Shown: positions 6,941 through 15,854 of the stretch, piece after piece | How positions within the stretch are numbered: position 1 is the stretch's first letter | Layout: every line of letters begins with the position of its first letter | DNA from: Ectopseudomonas mendocina | Lineage (GTDB): Bacteria > Pseudomonadota > Gammaproteobacteria > Pseudomonadales > Pseudomonadaceae | Assembly: GCF_008041835.1 (NCBI RefSeq) | Contig: NZ_VRYE01000103.1 | Coordinates: forward strand, 1-40,307 | Direction of reading: 5' to 3' | Length of the DNA: 40,307 nt | Program-made: the position numbers and the translations under genes | Notes under the pieces: model-generated | What the model was told of the DNA's origin: nothing | Database searches by the model: none | Seen by the model: only the letters and a program-made list of their open reading frames with translations

Positions 6941-8868
6941 TACTGGTCGTCGAAGAAGCGCTCGTTCCACGCCACCAGCGGATGGGGTGCGCCCAGCTTC
7001 TGGCCGTAGATCACCGAGTAGGACAGCACGTTCTGCACGTACTGGCGGGTTTCGTCGAAGGGAATGTTTTCCACCCAGACGTCGTAACTCAGGTGATTGG
7101 CGCCGCGCAGCCACTGGCGCACACGACCGGGGCCGGCGTTGTAGGCAGCCGAGGCGAGCACGCGGTTGCCGTTGAACTGGCCGTATACCTGGCTCAGGTA
7201 GGCGGCGCCCAGCTGGATGTTGGTGTCCGGGTTGAGCACCTGCTGCGGTGAGGCCAGGGGAATGCCGAACCTGCGTGCAGTTTCCTTGGCGGTGGCTGGC
7301 ATCAGTTGCATCAGGCCCATGGCGCCGGCATGCGAGCGTGCATCGGCCATGAAGGCACTTTCCTGGCGGGTGATGGCGAACACCCAGCTCGAGTGCAGAT
7401 CACGGCGCTTGGCTTCGCGCACCAGCTCGTTGCGGTGGGCCATGGGGAAGCGCACTTCCAGGTCGTCCCAGTATTGGGCCTGGCTGATGGTGCGGATAGC
7501 CGGGAAATACCACTCCATTTCGTAAGCCAGGCGCGCCTGGGCGACCAGTTCGTCACGGCTGAACAGGCGGCTGACGTGATACCACTCGCGACGCCCGTCG
7601 ACGATCTGGCCACGTGCGTGAAACTCCATGGCGCGCTTGATGCCGGCGGTATTGCGTACCTTCTGTACCACCTTGGGATCGAGCGCCAGCGGCTGGTTGT
7701 TCAGTGCATAAGGCGCATTGACCTTGTCAGCCGCCATGAAGCCGTAGAAGTCTCGCTCCTTGGCCAGCGCCTGGAACAGCGCCGCCGGCTGCTGACTGTT
7801 GGGTTGCGCCAGTTGCAGGCTGCGTGCATTCCAGTAGCGCCAGCGGTTGCTGCTGGCCAGGTCGGCAGGCATACGTTGGGTCAGCTGATGGGCTTCATCC
7901 CAGCGGCCATGGCGCAGCAACAGACGCGCACGCCACTCGCTGACGGTGTTGTCACGCAACTGCGGGTCATACTTGGCCATGACCTGCAAGCCGCGCAGGT
8001 CGAAGCGCTGCGCCAGGCGCAGGCCGATCTGGCGGGCAATGGCGACTTGTTCATCCGCAGAAAACTGCATGCGTTGGGCATAGCCATCGAGCAGGGCCAG
8101 GGCATCTTCCGGGCTCTGCCGGGCCAGGCGACGCAGACCCAGGCCGACCACGTCGCTCATGGCCGCGTCGGCGGGCGCGAAGCGTGCGGTGTTTTTCAGC
8201 AGTTGCGGCTTCTGCGCCACTTCGACCATCAGCTTGCCGCGTTCACCGAGCGTCGGCATGCCTTTGATCAGGAAGTTGGCCAGGCCGTAGTTGCCGCTTT
8301 CCACCGCCAGCTTGGTGCGTTGCCAGCGACGCTGCTCGGTAAGCTGGCCATTGGCGGCCCAGCGTTCGAACAACGGATCACAGGCATTGGGCTGGGACTT
8401 GCCAACCAGCCAGAGCTTTTCGGCAGTGGCGTTGCCTTCGGCGGTCAGGCCGTGACTCATCTGATACTGACCATACAGGCAGTCCAGTTCGGTGAAGTTG
8501 AGCGCCGGGTCGTAATGGTCGAGAAAGGGTTTCCACTCGCCACGCTCGGCCAGCCAGCGTAGCCAGCGCAGTTTCATCCAGTTGGCCTGGGGCAGGTCGC
8601 CATGCTCGGCAAGAAACTTCTCGATTTCGGCGTTGCTGGCCGACTTGAGACGGTTGGTCAACTCGTCGTAGGCCAGATGTGGAGTCAGCGGGTAGTCGCG
8701 CAGGGCGCTGGCGTACTGGCGGTAAGGGCCGCTATCGCCCTTGGCCAGGGCACGCTTGGCCTCATCGTAGTACTGGCGCTGTTGGGCGAGGCTGGCGGCT
8801 TCGACACTGGTGATACCGGTGGCGGTAAGAATCAGGCAGGAAACTACAGAGAGAAAGCGACTACGCAT
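6940..8868 (-). CDS. slt: Soluble lytic murein transglycosylase
   Basis: A periplasmic enzyme that cleaves peptidoglycan glycan strands to 1,6-anhydro-muropeptides. The 642-residue product has a signal peptide (MRSRFLSVVSCLILTATG, then a small-residue cleavage region), a long helical superhelix typical of Slt70, and a C-terminal SLT domain. That domain has the catalytic glutamate in RQESAF (E503), the GAMGLMQLMPATA motif and AYNAGPGRV. I use the ATG at 8868, just downstream of GGAAAT, rather than an upstream start at 8922 that would precede the signal peptide. Its products are substrates for the recycling enzyme NagZ encoded at 23714. Confidence 0.95.
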   Translation of the reverse strand: MRSRFLSVVSCLILTATGITSVEAASLAQQRQYYDEAKRALAKGDSGPYRQYASALRDYPLTPHLAYDELTNRLKSASNAEIEKFLAEHGDLPQANWMKLRWLRWLAERGEWKPFLDHYDPALNFTELDCLYGQYQMSHGLTAEGNATAEKLWLVGKSQPNACDPLFERWAANGQLTEQRRWQRTKLAVESGNYGLANFLIKGMPTLGERGKLMVEVAQKPQLLKNTARFAPADAAMSDVVGLGLRRLARQSPEDALALLDGYAQRMQFSADEQVAIARQIGLRLAQRFDLRGLQVMAKYDPQLRDNTVSEWRARLLLRHGRWDEAHQLTQRMPADLASSNRWRYWNARSLQLAQPNSQQPAALFQALAKERDFYGFMAADKVNAPYALNNQPLALDPKVVQKVRNTAGIKRAMEFHARGQIVDGRREWYHVSRLFSRDELVAQARLAYEMEWYFPAIRTISQAQYWDDLEVRFPMAHRNELVREAKRRDLHSSWVFAITRQESAFMADARSHAGAMGLMQLMPATAKETARRFGIPLASPQQVLNPDTNIQLGAAYLSQVYGQFNGNRVLASAAYNAGPGRVRQWLRGANHLSYDVWVENIPFDETRQYVQNVLSYSVIYGQKLGAPHPLVAWNERFFDDQ

Positions 8869-9104
8869 GGCATTTCCAGGAAGAAGCAGAGGTAAGGGGC
8901 AACACGATCCGTGTCGTTGCATACCTCTAGCTTAGCCCTTCACAAGGGCGCGGTGAATGCCGTCGGAGCAGATGGACACATGCGGCAAAAATGCGCCTGC
9001 CTGCGCCGATGGGGGTGTTGGCGCTGCACCTGCTGCCTCGGCGGAAACGGCAACAGCCGGCTCGCATCTCGGGTAGAATGCGCCGCCTGTTTCCGGAGAT
9101 GCCC

Positions 9105-11030
9105 ATGACCCTGCTCAAGTTTGCCGATGTTTCCCTCGCCTATGGCGCCATGCCCCTGCTCGATGGAGTGTCCTGGCAGATCGCACGGGGTGAGCGGGTG
9201 TGCATCATCGGCCGCAACGGTACCGGCAAGTCGAGCATGCTGCGCCTGGTCAAGGGCGACCAGATGCCGGACGACGGCGAGATCTGGCGTTCGCCGGGGC
9301 TGAAGATCGGCGAGTTGCCGCAGGAGCTGCCGCGCGCCGACGAGCGTACGGTGTTCGATGTGGTTGCCGAAGGCCTGGCTGGTGTTGGCGAGTTGCTGGC
9401 GCGCTATCACCACCTGGCGCAGAACATTCACGGCGATGATGACCTCGAACAACTGATGCACGTGCAGCAGGAGCTGGAAGCCAAAGACGGCTGGCGCCTG
9501 CAGCAACTGGTCGACAGCACCCTCAGCCGCCTGCAGTTGCCGGCTGACAAGACCCTGGCCGAACTCTCCGGGGGCTGGCGCCGGCGCGTCCTGTTGGCTC
9601 AGGCGCTGGTGTCAGAGCCGGATCTGTTGCTGCTCGATGAGCCGACCAACCACCTGGACATCGGCGCCATCGCCTGGCTGGAAGAGGCGCTGAAAGACTT
9701 CGGCGGCGCCGTGCTGTTCATCACCCACGACCGTTCCTTCCTGCAGAACCTGGCCACGCGCATCCTCGAACTGGATCGCGGCGGCCTGATCGACTGGAAC
9801 GGCGACTACGCCAGCTTCCTGGTGCACAAGGAGCAGCAACTGGCTGCCGAGGAAACCGCCAACGCCTTGTTCGACAAGCGTCTGGCCCAGGAAGAAGTGT
9901 GGATTCGTCAGGGCATCAAGGCCCGTCGCACCCGTAACGAAGGGCGCGTACGCGCGCTCAAGGCCATGCGCGCCGAACGTGCCGAGCGCCGTGAACGCCA
10001 GGGCAAGGCGACCATCGCCCTGGAAAGCGCGGACAAGTCCGGCAAGCAGGTGATGGTGGCGGAGAACGTCAGCTTCGCTCACGCCGGTGGCCCCTTCCTG
10101 GTCAAGGACTTCTCCATGGTCCTGCAGCGTGGTGACCGTATCGGCCTGCTTGGCGCCAACGGTACCGGCAAGACCACCCTGCTCAAGCTGTTGCTCGGTG
10201 ACCTGCAGCCCACCAGCGGCAGCATCGAGGTGGGCACCAAACTGGAAGTGGCGTATTTCGACCAATTACGTCACCAACTGGAGCCGGAAAAGACAGTGAT
10301 CGACAACGTCGCCGAAGGCCGCGATTTCATCACTATCGACGGCCAGAGCCGTCATGTACTGAGCTATCTGGGCGATTTCCTGTTCAGCCCGCAGCGTGCG
10401 CGTACACCGGTCAAGGCGCTGTCCGGCGGAGAGCGGGCACGACTATTGCTCGCCAAGTTGTTCAGCAAGCCGGCCAACCTGCTGGTGCTGGACGAACCGA
10501 CCAACGACCTGGACGTAGAAACCCTGGAACTGCTCGAAGAGGTGCTGCTCAACTTCCCTGGCACCGTGCTGATGGTCAGCCACGACCGTGCCTTCCTCGA
10601 CAACGTGGTCACCAGCACGCTGGTCTTCGAGGGGGACGGCAAGGTGCGCGAGTATGTCGGCGGTTATCAGGACTGGCTGCGCCAGGGCGGCTCGCCGCGT
10701 TTGCTCGGCGTGGGTGAAAGCAAGTCCGGCAAGGCCGAGCTGGCCACGGCCATCGTAGAAGCGCCGGCCCCGGCCGTAGTGGCTCCCGTTCAAGAGGGCG
10801 TAGAGCCCGCGAAGAAGAAACTAAGCTACAAGCTGCAGCGCGAGCTGGAAGCGATTCCCGGGCGAATTGATGCGCTGGAGCAGGAAATGGCTGCGGTACA
10901 GGAGCAGGTATCCGATCCTGCTTTCTATCAGCAGCCGGTGCAGGTCACCACGGAAGTATTGGCACGTCTCGAGCGCTTGCAGAAGGAAATGGACGCGTTG
11001 CTCGAGCGCTGGGCAGAGCTGGAAGACTGA
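9105..11030 (+). CDS. uup: ABC-F family ATPase Uup
   Basis: A cytoplasmic ABC-F protein of 641 residues without membrane segments. It has two ATPase domains with Walker A sequences GRNGTGKSS and GANGTGKTT, two signatures (LSGGWRRR and LSGGERAR) and Walker B segments LLLLDEPTNHLD and LLVLDEPTNDLD. A charged interdomain linker precedes the second cassette, and a C-terminal coiled coil (about residues 570-640) is typical of Uup, which binds branched DNA. E. coli Uup affects precise transposon excision, genome stability and ribosome function. The ATG at 9105 lies 6 bases after GGAG (9095-9098); an ATG at 9099 directly abuts that sequence and is less likely. Confidence 0.92.
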   Translation: MTLLKFADVSLAYGAMPLLDGVSWQIARGERVCIIGRNGTGKSSMLRLVKGDQMPDDGEIWRSPGLKIGELPQELPRADERTVFDVVAEGLAGVGELLARYHHLAQNIHGDDDLEQLMHVQQELEAKDGWRLQQLVDSTLSRLQLPADKTLAELSGGWRRRVLLAQALVSEPDLLLLDEPTNHLDIGAIAWLEEALKDFGGAVLFITHDRSFLQNLATRILELDRGGLIDWNGDYASFLVHKEQQLAAEETANALFDKRLAQEEVWIRQGIKARRTRNEGRVRALKAMRAERAERRERQGKATIALESADKSGKQVMVAENVSFAHAGGPFLVKDFSMVLQRGDRIGLLGANGTGKTTLLKLLLGDLQPTSGSIEVGTKLEVAYFDQLRHQLEPEKTVIDNVAEGRDFITIDGQSRHVLSYLGDFLFSPQRARTPVKALSGGERARLLLAKLFSKPANLLVLDEPTNDLDVETLELLEEVLLNFPGTVLMVSHDRAFLDNVVTSTLVFEGDGKVREYVGGYQDWLRQGGSPRLLGVGESKSGKAELATAIVEAPAPAVVAPVQEGVEPAKKKLSYKLQRELEAIPGRIDALEQEMAAVQEQVSDPAFYQQPVQVTTEVLARLERLQKEMDALLERWAELED

Positions 11031-11048
11031 CGAAGGAACGACCGGGCA

Positions 11049-11735
11049 ATGGCCATCGAGTACTGCATTGCTCTCGACGACAATCATCAGTTCAGCTACC
11101 GGATCGAGCTGAATCGCGAATATGACCCCGCGCAGGCGCAACAGGCTCCGGCCTGGACGCGCCTCGGGCATCAGCAATGCAGCAATTGTCCGCTGAGCCG
11201 CGAGCAGTTCAGCCATTGTCCGGCTGCTGTGGATCTGCATCGGGTAATCGAGGATTTTCGTGGCTTGCCGGCGTTCAAGAAAGCCAGCGTCTGGGTGCGC
11301 ACGCCAGAGCGTGAGTACACCAAGCATGTCGGTCTGGAAGAGGGGCTGCGTGCGCTGCTCGGAGTGATCATGGCTACCAGCGCCTGCCCGGTGCTGGCAC
11401 GCCTGAAACCCATGGCGCAGCAACATCTGCCTTTCGCCAATAATCAGGAGTTCATCCTGCGTGCCGTATCGCTGTACCTCACGCGGCAATATTTCAACAT
11501 GCGCGAGGGGCGTCTGGCCGATTGGGAGCTGAAGGGATTGGTGCGCCTGTTTCAACAATTGAAACTGGTCAATCAGGCGTTCTGGCAGCGCATTCACGAT
11601 ACCTGTGAAGGCGACTCCAATCTCAAGGCCTTTCTCACCTTCTTTTCGATGTCGTCGAGTATGACGGTGTCGCTGGAGACCCAGCTGCAGAAGATTCGCC
11701 CGCAAGTCATAAGCGCGGGCGATTCTTTCGAGTAA
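11049..11735 (+). CDS. Conserved protein of unknown function with a CxxC-x9-C cluster (DUF6901-like)
   Basis: 228 residues, soluble, no signal peptide. Cysteines 44, 47 and 57 lie in a CSNCP...CP arrangement and another cysteine sits in TSACPVLARLKPMAQQHLPF, so metal or Fe-S binding or a redox role is possible but unproven. From memory it resembles the DUF6901 family. It starts 18 bases after uup stops, in the same direction, and is probably co-transcribed. No enzymatic motif is recognised. Confidence 0.8.
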   Translation: MAIEYCIALDDNHQFSYRIELNREYDPAQAQQAPAWTRLGHQQCSNCPLSREQFSHCPAAVDLHRVIEDFRGLPAFKKASVWVRTPEREYTKHVGLEEGLRALLGVIMATSACPVLARLKPMAQQHLPFANNQEFILRAVSLYLTRQYFNMREGRLADWELKGLVRLFQQLKLVNQAFWQRIHDTCEGDSNLKAFLTFFSMSSSMTVSLETQLQKIRPQVISAGDSFE

Positions 11736-11757
11736 GGCAATGGCGACCTGCGCAGGG

Positions 11758-11770
11758 GCGCCGTGCGCAC
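11758..11770. repeat. Short GC-rich repeat with core GCGCCGTGCGCAC, copy 2
   Basis: This 13-base core is identical to the one within 1255-1268. It lies between convergent genes, and the following sequence (GCACGGGGC...GCCCGTGC, about 11766-11794) can fold into a bulged hairpin. Confidence 0.45.
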
Positions 11771-11813
11771 GGGGCCGCCAGGCTGCCCGTGCCCTGTCCG
11801 GTGTGTTTGGCTT

Positions 11814-12254
11814 TTAAACGCCTTTCTTCAGGCGTACTGCGAGCACATCGCAGGGCGCACCGTGCAGCACGTCATTGGCAGTGGAGCCCAGCAGCAGCGC
11901 CAGACCATGGCGACCATGGCTGCCGACCACGATCAGATCGCAACCCTGCTCCTTGGCCAGGCGGTGGATTTCCTGGCGCGGCTGGCCGTAAGCCAGGTGA
12001 CGCTGGTCGGCGGTGAGTTCCGGGTATTTGCCAGTGAAACTGTCCAGGCGCTCACGGGCCTGCTCGAATTGCTGTTGCTGCAGCATCGACAGGTCCATCG
12101 GCACGTCACCACCGAAAGCCATGGCCATCGGTTCGACGATATGCACCAGGGACATCTTGGCGCCACTGGCCTGAGCCAGCTTCTGTGCGCGAACCACGAC
12201 AGGGTCGCATTCCTCGGTCAGGTCGACGGCGACCAGAATATGCTGGTAGGGCAT
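11814..12254 (-). CDS. Universal stress protein, UspA family
   Basis: A cytoplasmic single-domain Usp of 146 residues. It starts with the family strand MPYQHILVAVDLTEECDPV and contains the ATP-binding loop GSHGRHGLALLLGSTANDVL, matching Gx2Gx9G(S/T). Such proteins bind ATP and support survival under starvation or oxygen limitation. AGGAGA precedes the ATG at 12254. The gene is convergent with the DUF6901-like gene. Confidence 0.93.
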   Translation of the reverse strand: MPYQHILVAVDLTEECDPVVVRAQKLAQASGAKMSLVHIVEPMAMAFGGDVPMDLSMLQQQQFEQARERLDSFTGKYPELTADQRHLAYGQPRQEIHRLAKEQGCDLIVVGSHGRHGLALLLGSTANDVLHGAPCDVLAVRLKKGV

Positions 12255-12335
12255 GGTGAGTTTCTCCTGAAGGGGGCAAATGGCTCTGCCTCAAGTATGG
12301 CCCCATTCTGTGGACGAGGGCGACTGGTCATTAAC

Positions 12336-12351
12336 GGGCCAGGAAAGGCCC
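12336..12351 (-). terminator. Weak hairpin after the exported helical protein gene
   Basis: A 5-bp GC stem (GGGCC at 12336-12340 and GGCCC at 12347-12351) with a 6-base loop lies just downstream of the minus-strand gene ending at 12389. The RNA continues GTTAAT, so the U-tract is poor. Confidence 0.3.
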
Positions 12352-12388
12352 AGTGCGAATACCGGACAGTGGCCGCGCTCAGGCAATA

Positions 12389-13210
12389 TCAGAACTGGCT
12401 GGCCGCGTACTGGGCAGCAACGCCTTCCAGGCCTTCAATGATGCTGTCGGAATATTTGCTGATCAGGAACGGTACGGTGTTCTCGTTGTAATTGCGCAGG
12501 GATTTCTCGATATAGCGCCATTTGGTGCCAATGGCGTTCAGCGCCGCACTGATTTCCGGTGTGTTCTGTTGGGCGCTGCTGAGGCTGTCCAGTTGGCTGG
12601 CAAATTCACCAGCCAGCTCGTCGATGGCGCGCTCTTCGCCGCCCCCGAAGAAGCTGCCGCCGACCGAAGCGCTGCGAGAGGCATAGTCCAGGGCGATGCT
12701 CTGCATGAGCAGGCTCTGCTCACGGCTCTTCTGCGTCAGTTGCGGGACGCTGAACGCGCTCTCCTGCTGGATTTTCTGATACAGCTCCTGACTAATGGCC
12801 ATGATGCGCTGGTTGCTCTCGGCCAGGTCGGCAATCGGTTGCAGGTCGGTGTAACCCTGGCTGCGCATGGCGTCCATCAGCGCCAGTAAGCTGTTGCGAT
12901 AGCCTTGCCAGTTCGTCTGCAGTTGCGCATGCAGGGCCTTGCTCGCTTCGCCGGGCATTGCGCCAAGACCATCAAGATGCGCCTGCCCTTCCTGCAGGGA
13001 CTCACCAATCATCCGCGCATAGCGCTGGTCGCCTTCCATGCCGTTGTACATATAGAAATCGCCCAGGCTCTTCTGCGTTGCCAGGCGCAACTGGTGCAGG
13101 CGCAGCAGATCCTCGGCCGGGGCAGCGCTGAGCTTGACGGAAGAGAGCGATACGAGAAGAAACAGCAGCAGGGTGCTCAGAGGAAATGCAAGCGAACGGC
13201 GGCTCGACAT
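12389..13210 (-). CDS. Exported or membrane-anchored helical protein of unknown function
   Basis: 273 residues. MSSRRSLAFPLSTLLLFLLV followed by SLSSVKLSAA reads as a signal peptide, so the rest should be periplasmic. That remainder is almost entirely predicted helix, rich in Q, L, A and S, with stretches such as SNQRIMAISQELYQKIQQES that weakly recall PilJ-type sensory domains. I do not recognise a named family. The ATG at 13210 lies 7 bases after GGAG; an upstream in-frame ATG at 13267 would bury the signal peptide. It diverges from fadB across about 470 bp. Confidence 0.75.
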   Translation of the reverse strand: MSSRRSLAFPLSTLLLFLLVSLSSVKLSAAPAEDLLRLHQLRLATQKSLGDFYMYNGMEGDQRYARMIGESLQEGQAHLDGLGAMPGEASKALHAQLQTNWQGYRNSLLALMDAMRSQGYTDLQPIADLAESNQRIMAISQELYQKIQQESAFSVPQLTQKSREQSLLMQSIALDYASRSASVGGSFFGGGEERAIDELAGEFASQLDSLSSAQQNTPEISAALNAIGTKWRYIEKSLRNYNENTVPFLISKYSDSIIEGLEGVAAQYAASQF

Positions 13211-13676
13211 TGGCGACTCCGTGTGGCCCGTCGTGGGGCTCGATTTGTTTTTGTAATGCTTTCGCATGGCCCAGTGCCAGCCGAAAGTGAGACGACTGTA
13301 CCGCTAGGCTGGTTATTTGACTAGGCGCTTGGGTCACTTGCCGGCGGGCTGTGCTGCATGAGCAATGGTGTGGTATTGACGCGCTTTATTGCGGAGGGCT
13401 GGAGGCCAGGAATGACCCGCCTTGCAGAAAGGGTCGCGAAATCGACGAAAACAGGCCAATTGACAAGTGCAGGCTTTTGCCTGAAGGTGTGCACACCCAA
13501 ATCAAACGGGCGTATGAATTGAGCGTTTGCCTGGTCAGGCGCGCCACTACAGCCCGAATATCGCGTCGGTGGGTGTGTCGTACCGATTGGAGCTATGCTC
13601 GCGGCTATGCTGTGAGCTGGCTTGCCGGTTGGCTCCGATGTGTACTGTTCAGCTTCCATACCGTGGAGATCAGTTG
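13211..13676. promoter_or_regulatory. 466-bp divergent spacer upstream of fadBA
   Basis: No gene is supported here; open frames on both strands lack family similarity and ribosome binding sites. It must contain the fadBA promoter. CAAACG at 13503-13508 and CGTTTG at 13524-13529 form an inverted repeat with centres 21 bp apart, resembling separated half-sites of the PsrA motif. GGAG at 13665-13668 serves the fadB start. Confidence 0.5.
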
Positions 13677-15824
13677 ATGATTTACGAAGGTAAAGCCATC
13701 ACGGTTAAGGCTCTTGAGAGCGGCATCGTCGAATTGAATTTCGACCTCAAGGGTGAGTCCGTCAACAAATTCAACCGTCTTACCCTCAACGAGCTGCGCG
13801 CCTCCGTCGACGCGATCAAGGCTGACGGTTCGATCAAGGGCGTGATTGTCACCAGTGGCAAGGACGTGTTCATCGTCGGCGCCGATATCACCGAGTTCGT
13901 CGACAACTTCAAGCTGCCCGACGCAGAACTGGTGGCTGGCAACCTGGAAGCCAACAAGATCTTCAGTGATTTCGAAGACCTCGCCGTGCCGACCGTCGTT
14001 GCCATCAACGGCATCGCCCTGGGTGGCGGTTTCGAGATGTGCCTGGCTGCGGACTACCGTGTAATGAGCGAGACCGCCAAGATCGGTCTGCCGGAAGTCA
14101 AGCTGGGCATCTACCCGGGCTTCGGCGGTACCGTGCGCCTACCGCGCCTGATCGGTACCGACAACGCCGTCGAGTGGATTGCTTCCGGCAAGGAAAGCCG
14201 TGCCGAGGACGCGCTGAAAGTGGGCGCCGTCGATGCCGTGGTTGCTCCCGCCAAGCTCAAGGATGCCGCTCTGGATCTGGTCAAGCGCGCCATCTCCGGC
14301 GAGCTGGACTATAAGGCCAAGCGTCAGCCCAAGCTGGAAAAGCTCAAGCTCAACGCCATCGAACAGATGATGTGCTTCGAGACCGCCAAAGGCTTCGTCG
14401 CAGGGCAAGCCGGCCCGAACTACCCGGCGCCGGTCGAGGCGATCAAGACCATTCAGAAAGCTGCCAACTTCGGCCGTGACAAGGCGCTGGAAGTCGAAGC
14501 CGCCGGTTTCGTCAAACTGGCCAAGACCTCGGTTGCCGAGAGCCTGATCGGCCTGTTCCTCAACGATCAGGAACTGAAGAAGAAGGCCAAGCACCACGAC
14601 GAAATCGCACGCGACGTGAAACTGGCTGCCGTACTCGGCGCCGGCATCATGGGCGGTGGTATCGCCTACCAGTCGGCCTCCAAGGGCACCCCGATCCTGA
14701 TGAAGGATATCCGTGAAGAGGGTATCCAGATGGGCTTGAATGAGGCGTCCAAGCTGCTCGGCAAGCGCGTCGAGAAGGGCCGCATGACCCCGGCGAAGAT
14801 GGCCGAAGCCCTCAACGCGATCCGCCCGACCATGTCCTACGGTGATTTCGGCAACGTCGACATCGTCGTCGAAGCCGTGGTCGAGAACCCCAAGGTCAAG
14901 CAGATCGTGCTGGCCGAAGTGGAAGAAGTCGTGCGTGAAGACGCCATCCTGGCCTCCAACACCTCGACCATCTCCATCTCCCTGCTGGCCCAGGCGCTCA
15001 AGCGTCCGGAAAACTTCGTCGGCATGCACTTCTTCAACCCGGTGCACATGATGCCGCTGGTGGAAGTCATTCGTGGCGAGAAGTCCAGCGAAGTGGCCGT
15101 GGCCACTACCGTTGCCTACGCCAAGAAAATGGGCAAGAACCCGATCGTGGTCAACGACTGCCCGGGCTTTTTGGTCAACCGCGTGCTGTTCCCGTACTTC
15201 GGCGGCTTCTCCAAGCTGCTGGGCTTCGGCGTCGACTTCGTGCGCATCGACAAGGTGATGGAGAAGTTCGGCTGGCCCATGGGCCCGGCTTATCTGTCCG
15301 ACGTGGTCGGCATCGACACCGGCCACCACGGCCGTGACGTGATGGCCGAAGGCTTCCCGGATCGCATGGCTGTCGAAGGCAAGACCGCCGTCGATGTGAT
15401 GTACGAAGCCAACCGCCTGGGCCAGAAGAATGGCAAAGGCTTCTACGCCTACGAAACCGACAAGCGCGGCAAGCCGAAGAAGGTCTCCGACCCGGCGGCT
15501 TATGAGCTGCTCAAGTCCATCGTGGTGGAAGAGCGCGAAGTCACCGACGAGGACATCATCAACTTCATGATGATCCCGCTGTGCATGGAAACCGTTCGTT
15601 GCCTGGAAGACGGCATCGTCGAAACCGCAGCCGAGGCCGACATGGGCCTGATCTACGGTATCGGCTTCCCTCCCTTCCGTGGCGGTGCGCTGCGCTACAT
15701 CGATTCCATCGGTGTGGCTGAATTCGTCGCCCTGGCTGACAAATATGCCGAGCTGGGCGCCCTGTACCACCCGACCGCAAAACTTCGCGAGATGGCCGCC
15801 AAGGGCCAGAAGTTCTTCGGTTAA
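13677..15824 (+). CDS. fadB: Fatty acid oxidation complex alpha subunit (enoyl-CoA hydratase / 3-hydroxyacyl-CoA dehydrogenase)
   Basis: A 715-residue multifunctional beta-oxidation enzyme, cytosolic, forming a heterotetramer with FadA. The N-terminal crotonase domain has the oxyanion and catalytic region NGIALGGGFEMCLAADYR with glutamates at 120 and 140 (GLPEVKLGIYPGFGGT). The C-terminal 3-hydroxyacyl-CoA dehydrogenase has the NAD-binding segment AAVLGAGIMGGGIAYQSAS and the catalytic histidine in GMHFFNPVHMMPLVEVI. GGAG lies 8 bases before the ATG at 13677; an upstream in-frame extension from 13527 has no family similarity. fadA follows after 30 bp. In P. aeruginosa PsrA represses this operon. 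Confidence 0.97.
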   Translation: MIYEGKAITVKALESGIVELNFDLKGESVNKFNRLTLNELRASVDAIKADGSIKGVIVTSGKDVFIVGADITEFVDNFKLPDAELVAGNLEANKIFSDFEDLAVPTVVAINGIALGGGFEMCLAADYRVMSETAKIGLPEVKLGIYPGFGGTVRLPRLIGTDNAVEWIASGKESRAEDALKVGAVDAVVAPAKLKDAALDLVKRAISGELDYKAKRQPKLEKLKLNAIEQMMCFETAKGFVAGQAGPNYPAPVEAIKTIQKAANFGRDKALEVEAAGFVKLAKTSVAESLIGLFLNDQELKKKAKHHDEIARDVKLAAVLGAGIMGGGIAYQSASKGTPILMKDIREEGIQMGLNEASKLLGKRVEKGRMTPAKMAEALNAIRPTMSYGDFGNVDIVVEAVVENPKVKQIVLAEVEEVVREDAILASNTSTISISLLAQALKRPENFVGMHFFNPVHMMPLVEVIRGEKSSEVAVATTVAYAKKMGKNPIVVNDCPGFLVNRVLFPYFGGFSKLLGFGVDFVRIDKVMEKFGWPMGPAYLSDVVGIDTGHHGRDVMAEGFPDRMAVEGKTAVDVMYEANRLGQKNGKGFYAYETDKRGKPKKVSDPAAYELLKSIVVEEREVTDEDIINFMMIPLCMETVRCLEDGIVETAAEADMGLIYGIGFPPFRGGALRYIDSIGVAEFVALADKYAELGALYHPTAKLREMAAKGQKFFG

Positions 15825-15854
15825 TCGTGCAGCGAACAGAGCGAGAGTAGAAAT

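Noticed and set aside
13321..13659. 112-residue minus-strand frame in the fadB upstream region
   Set aside because: No ribosome binding site and no family similarity; it covers the expected promoter region.
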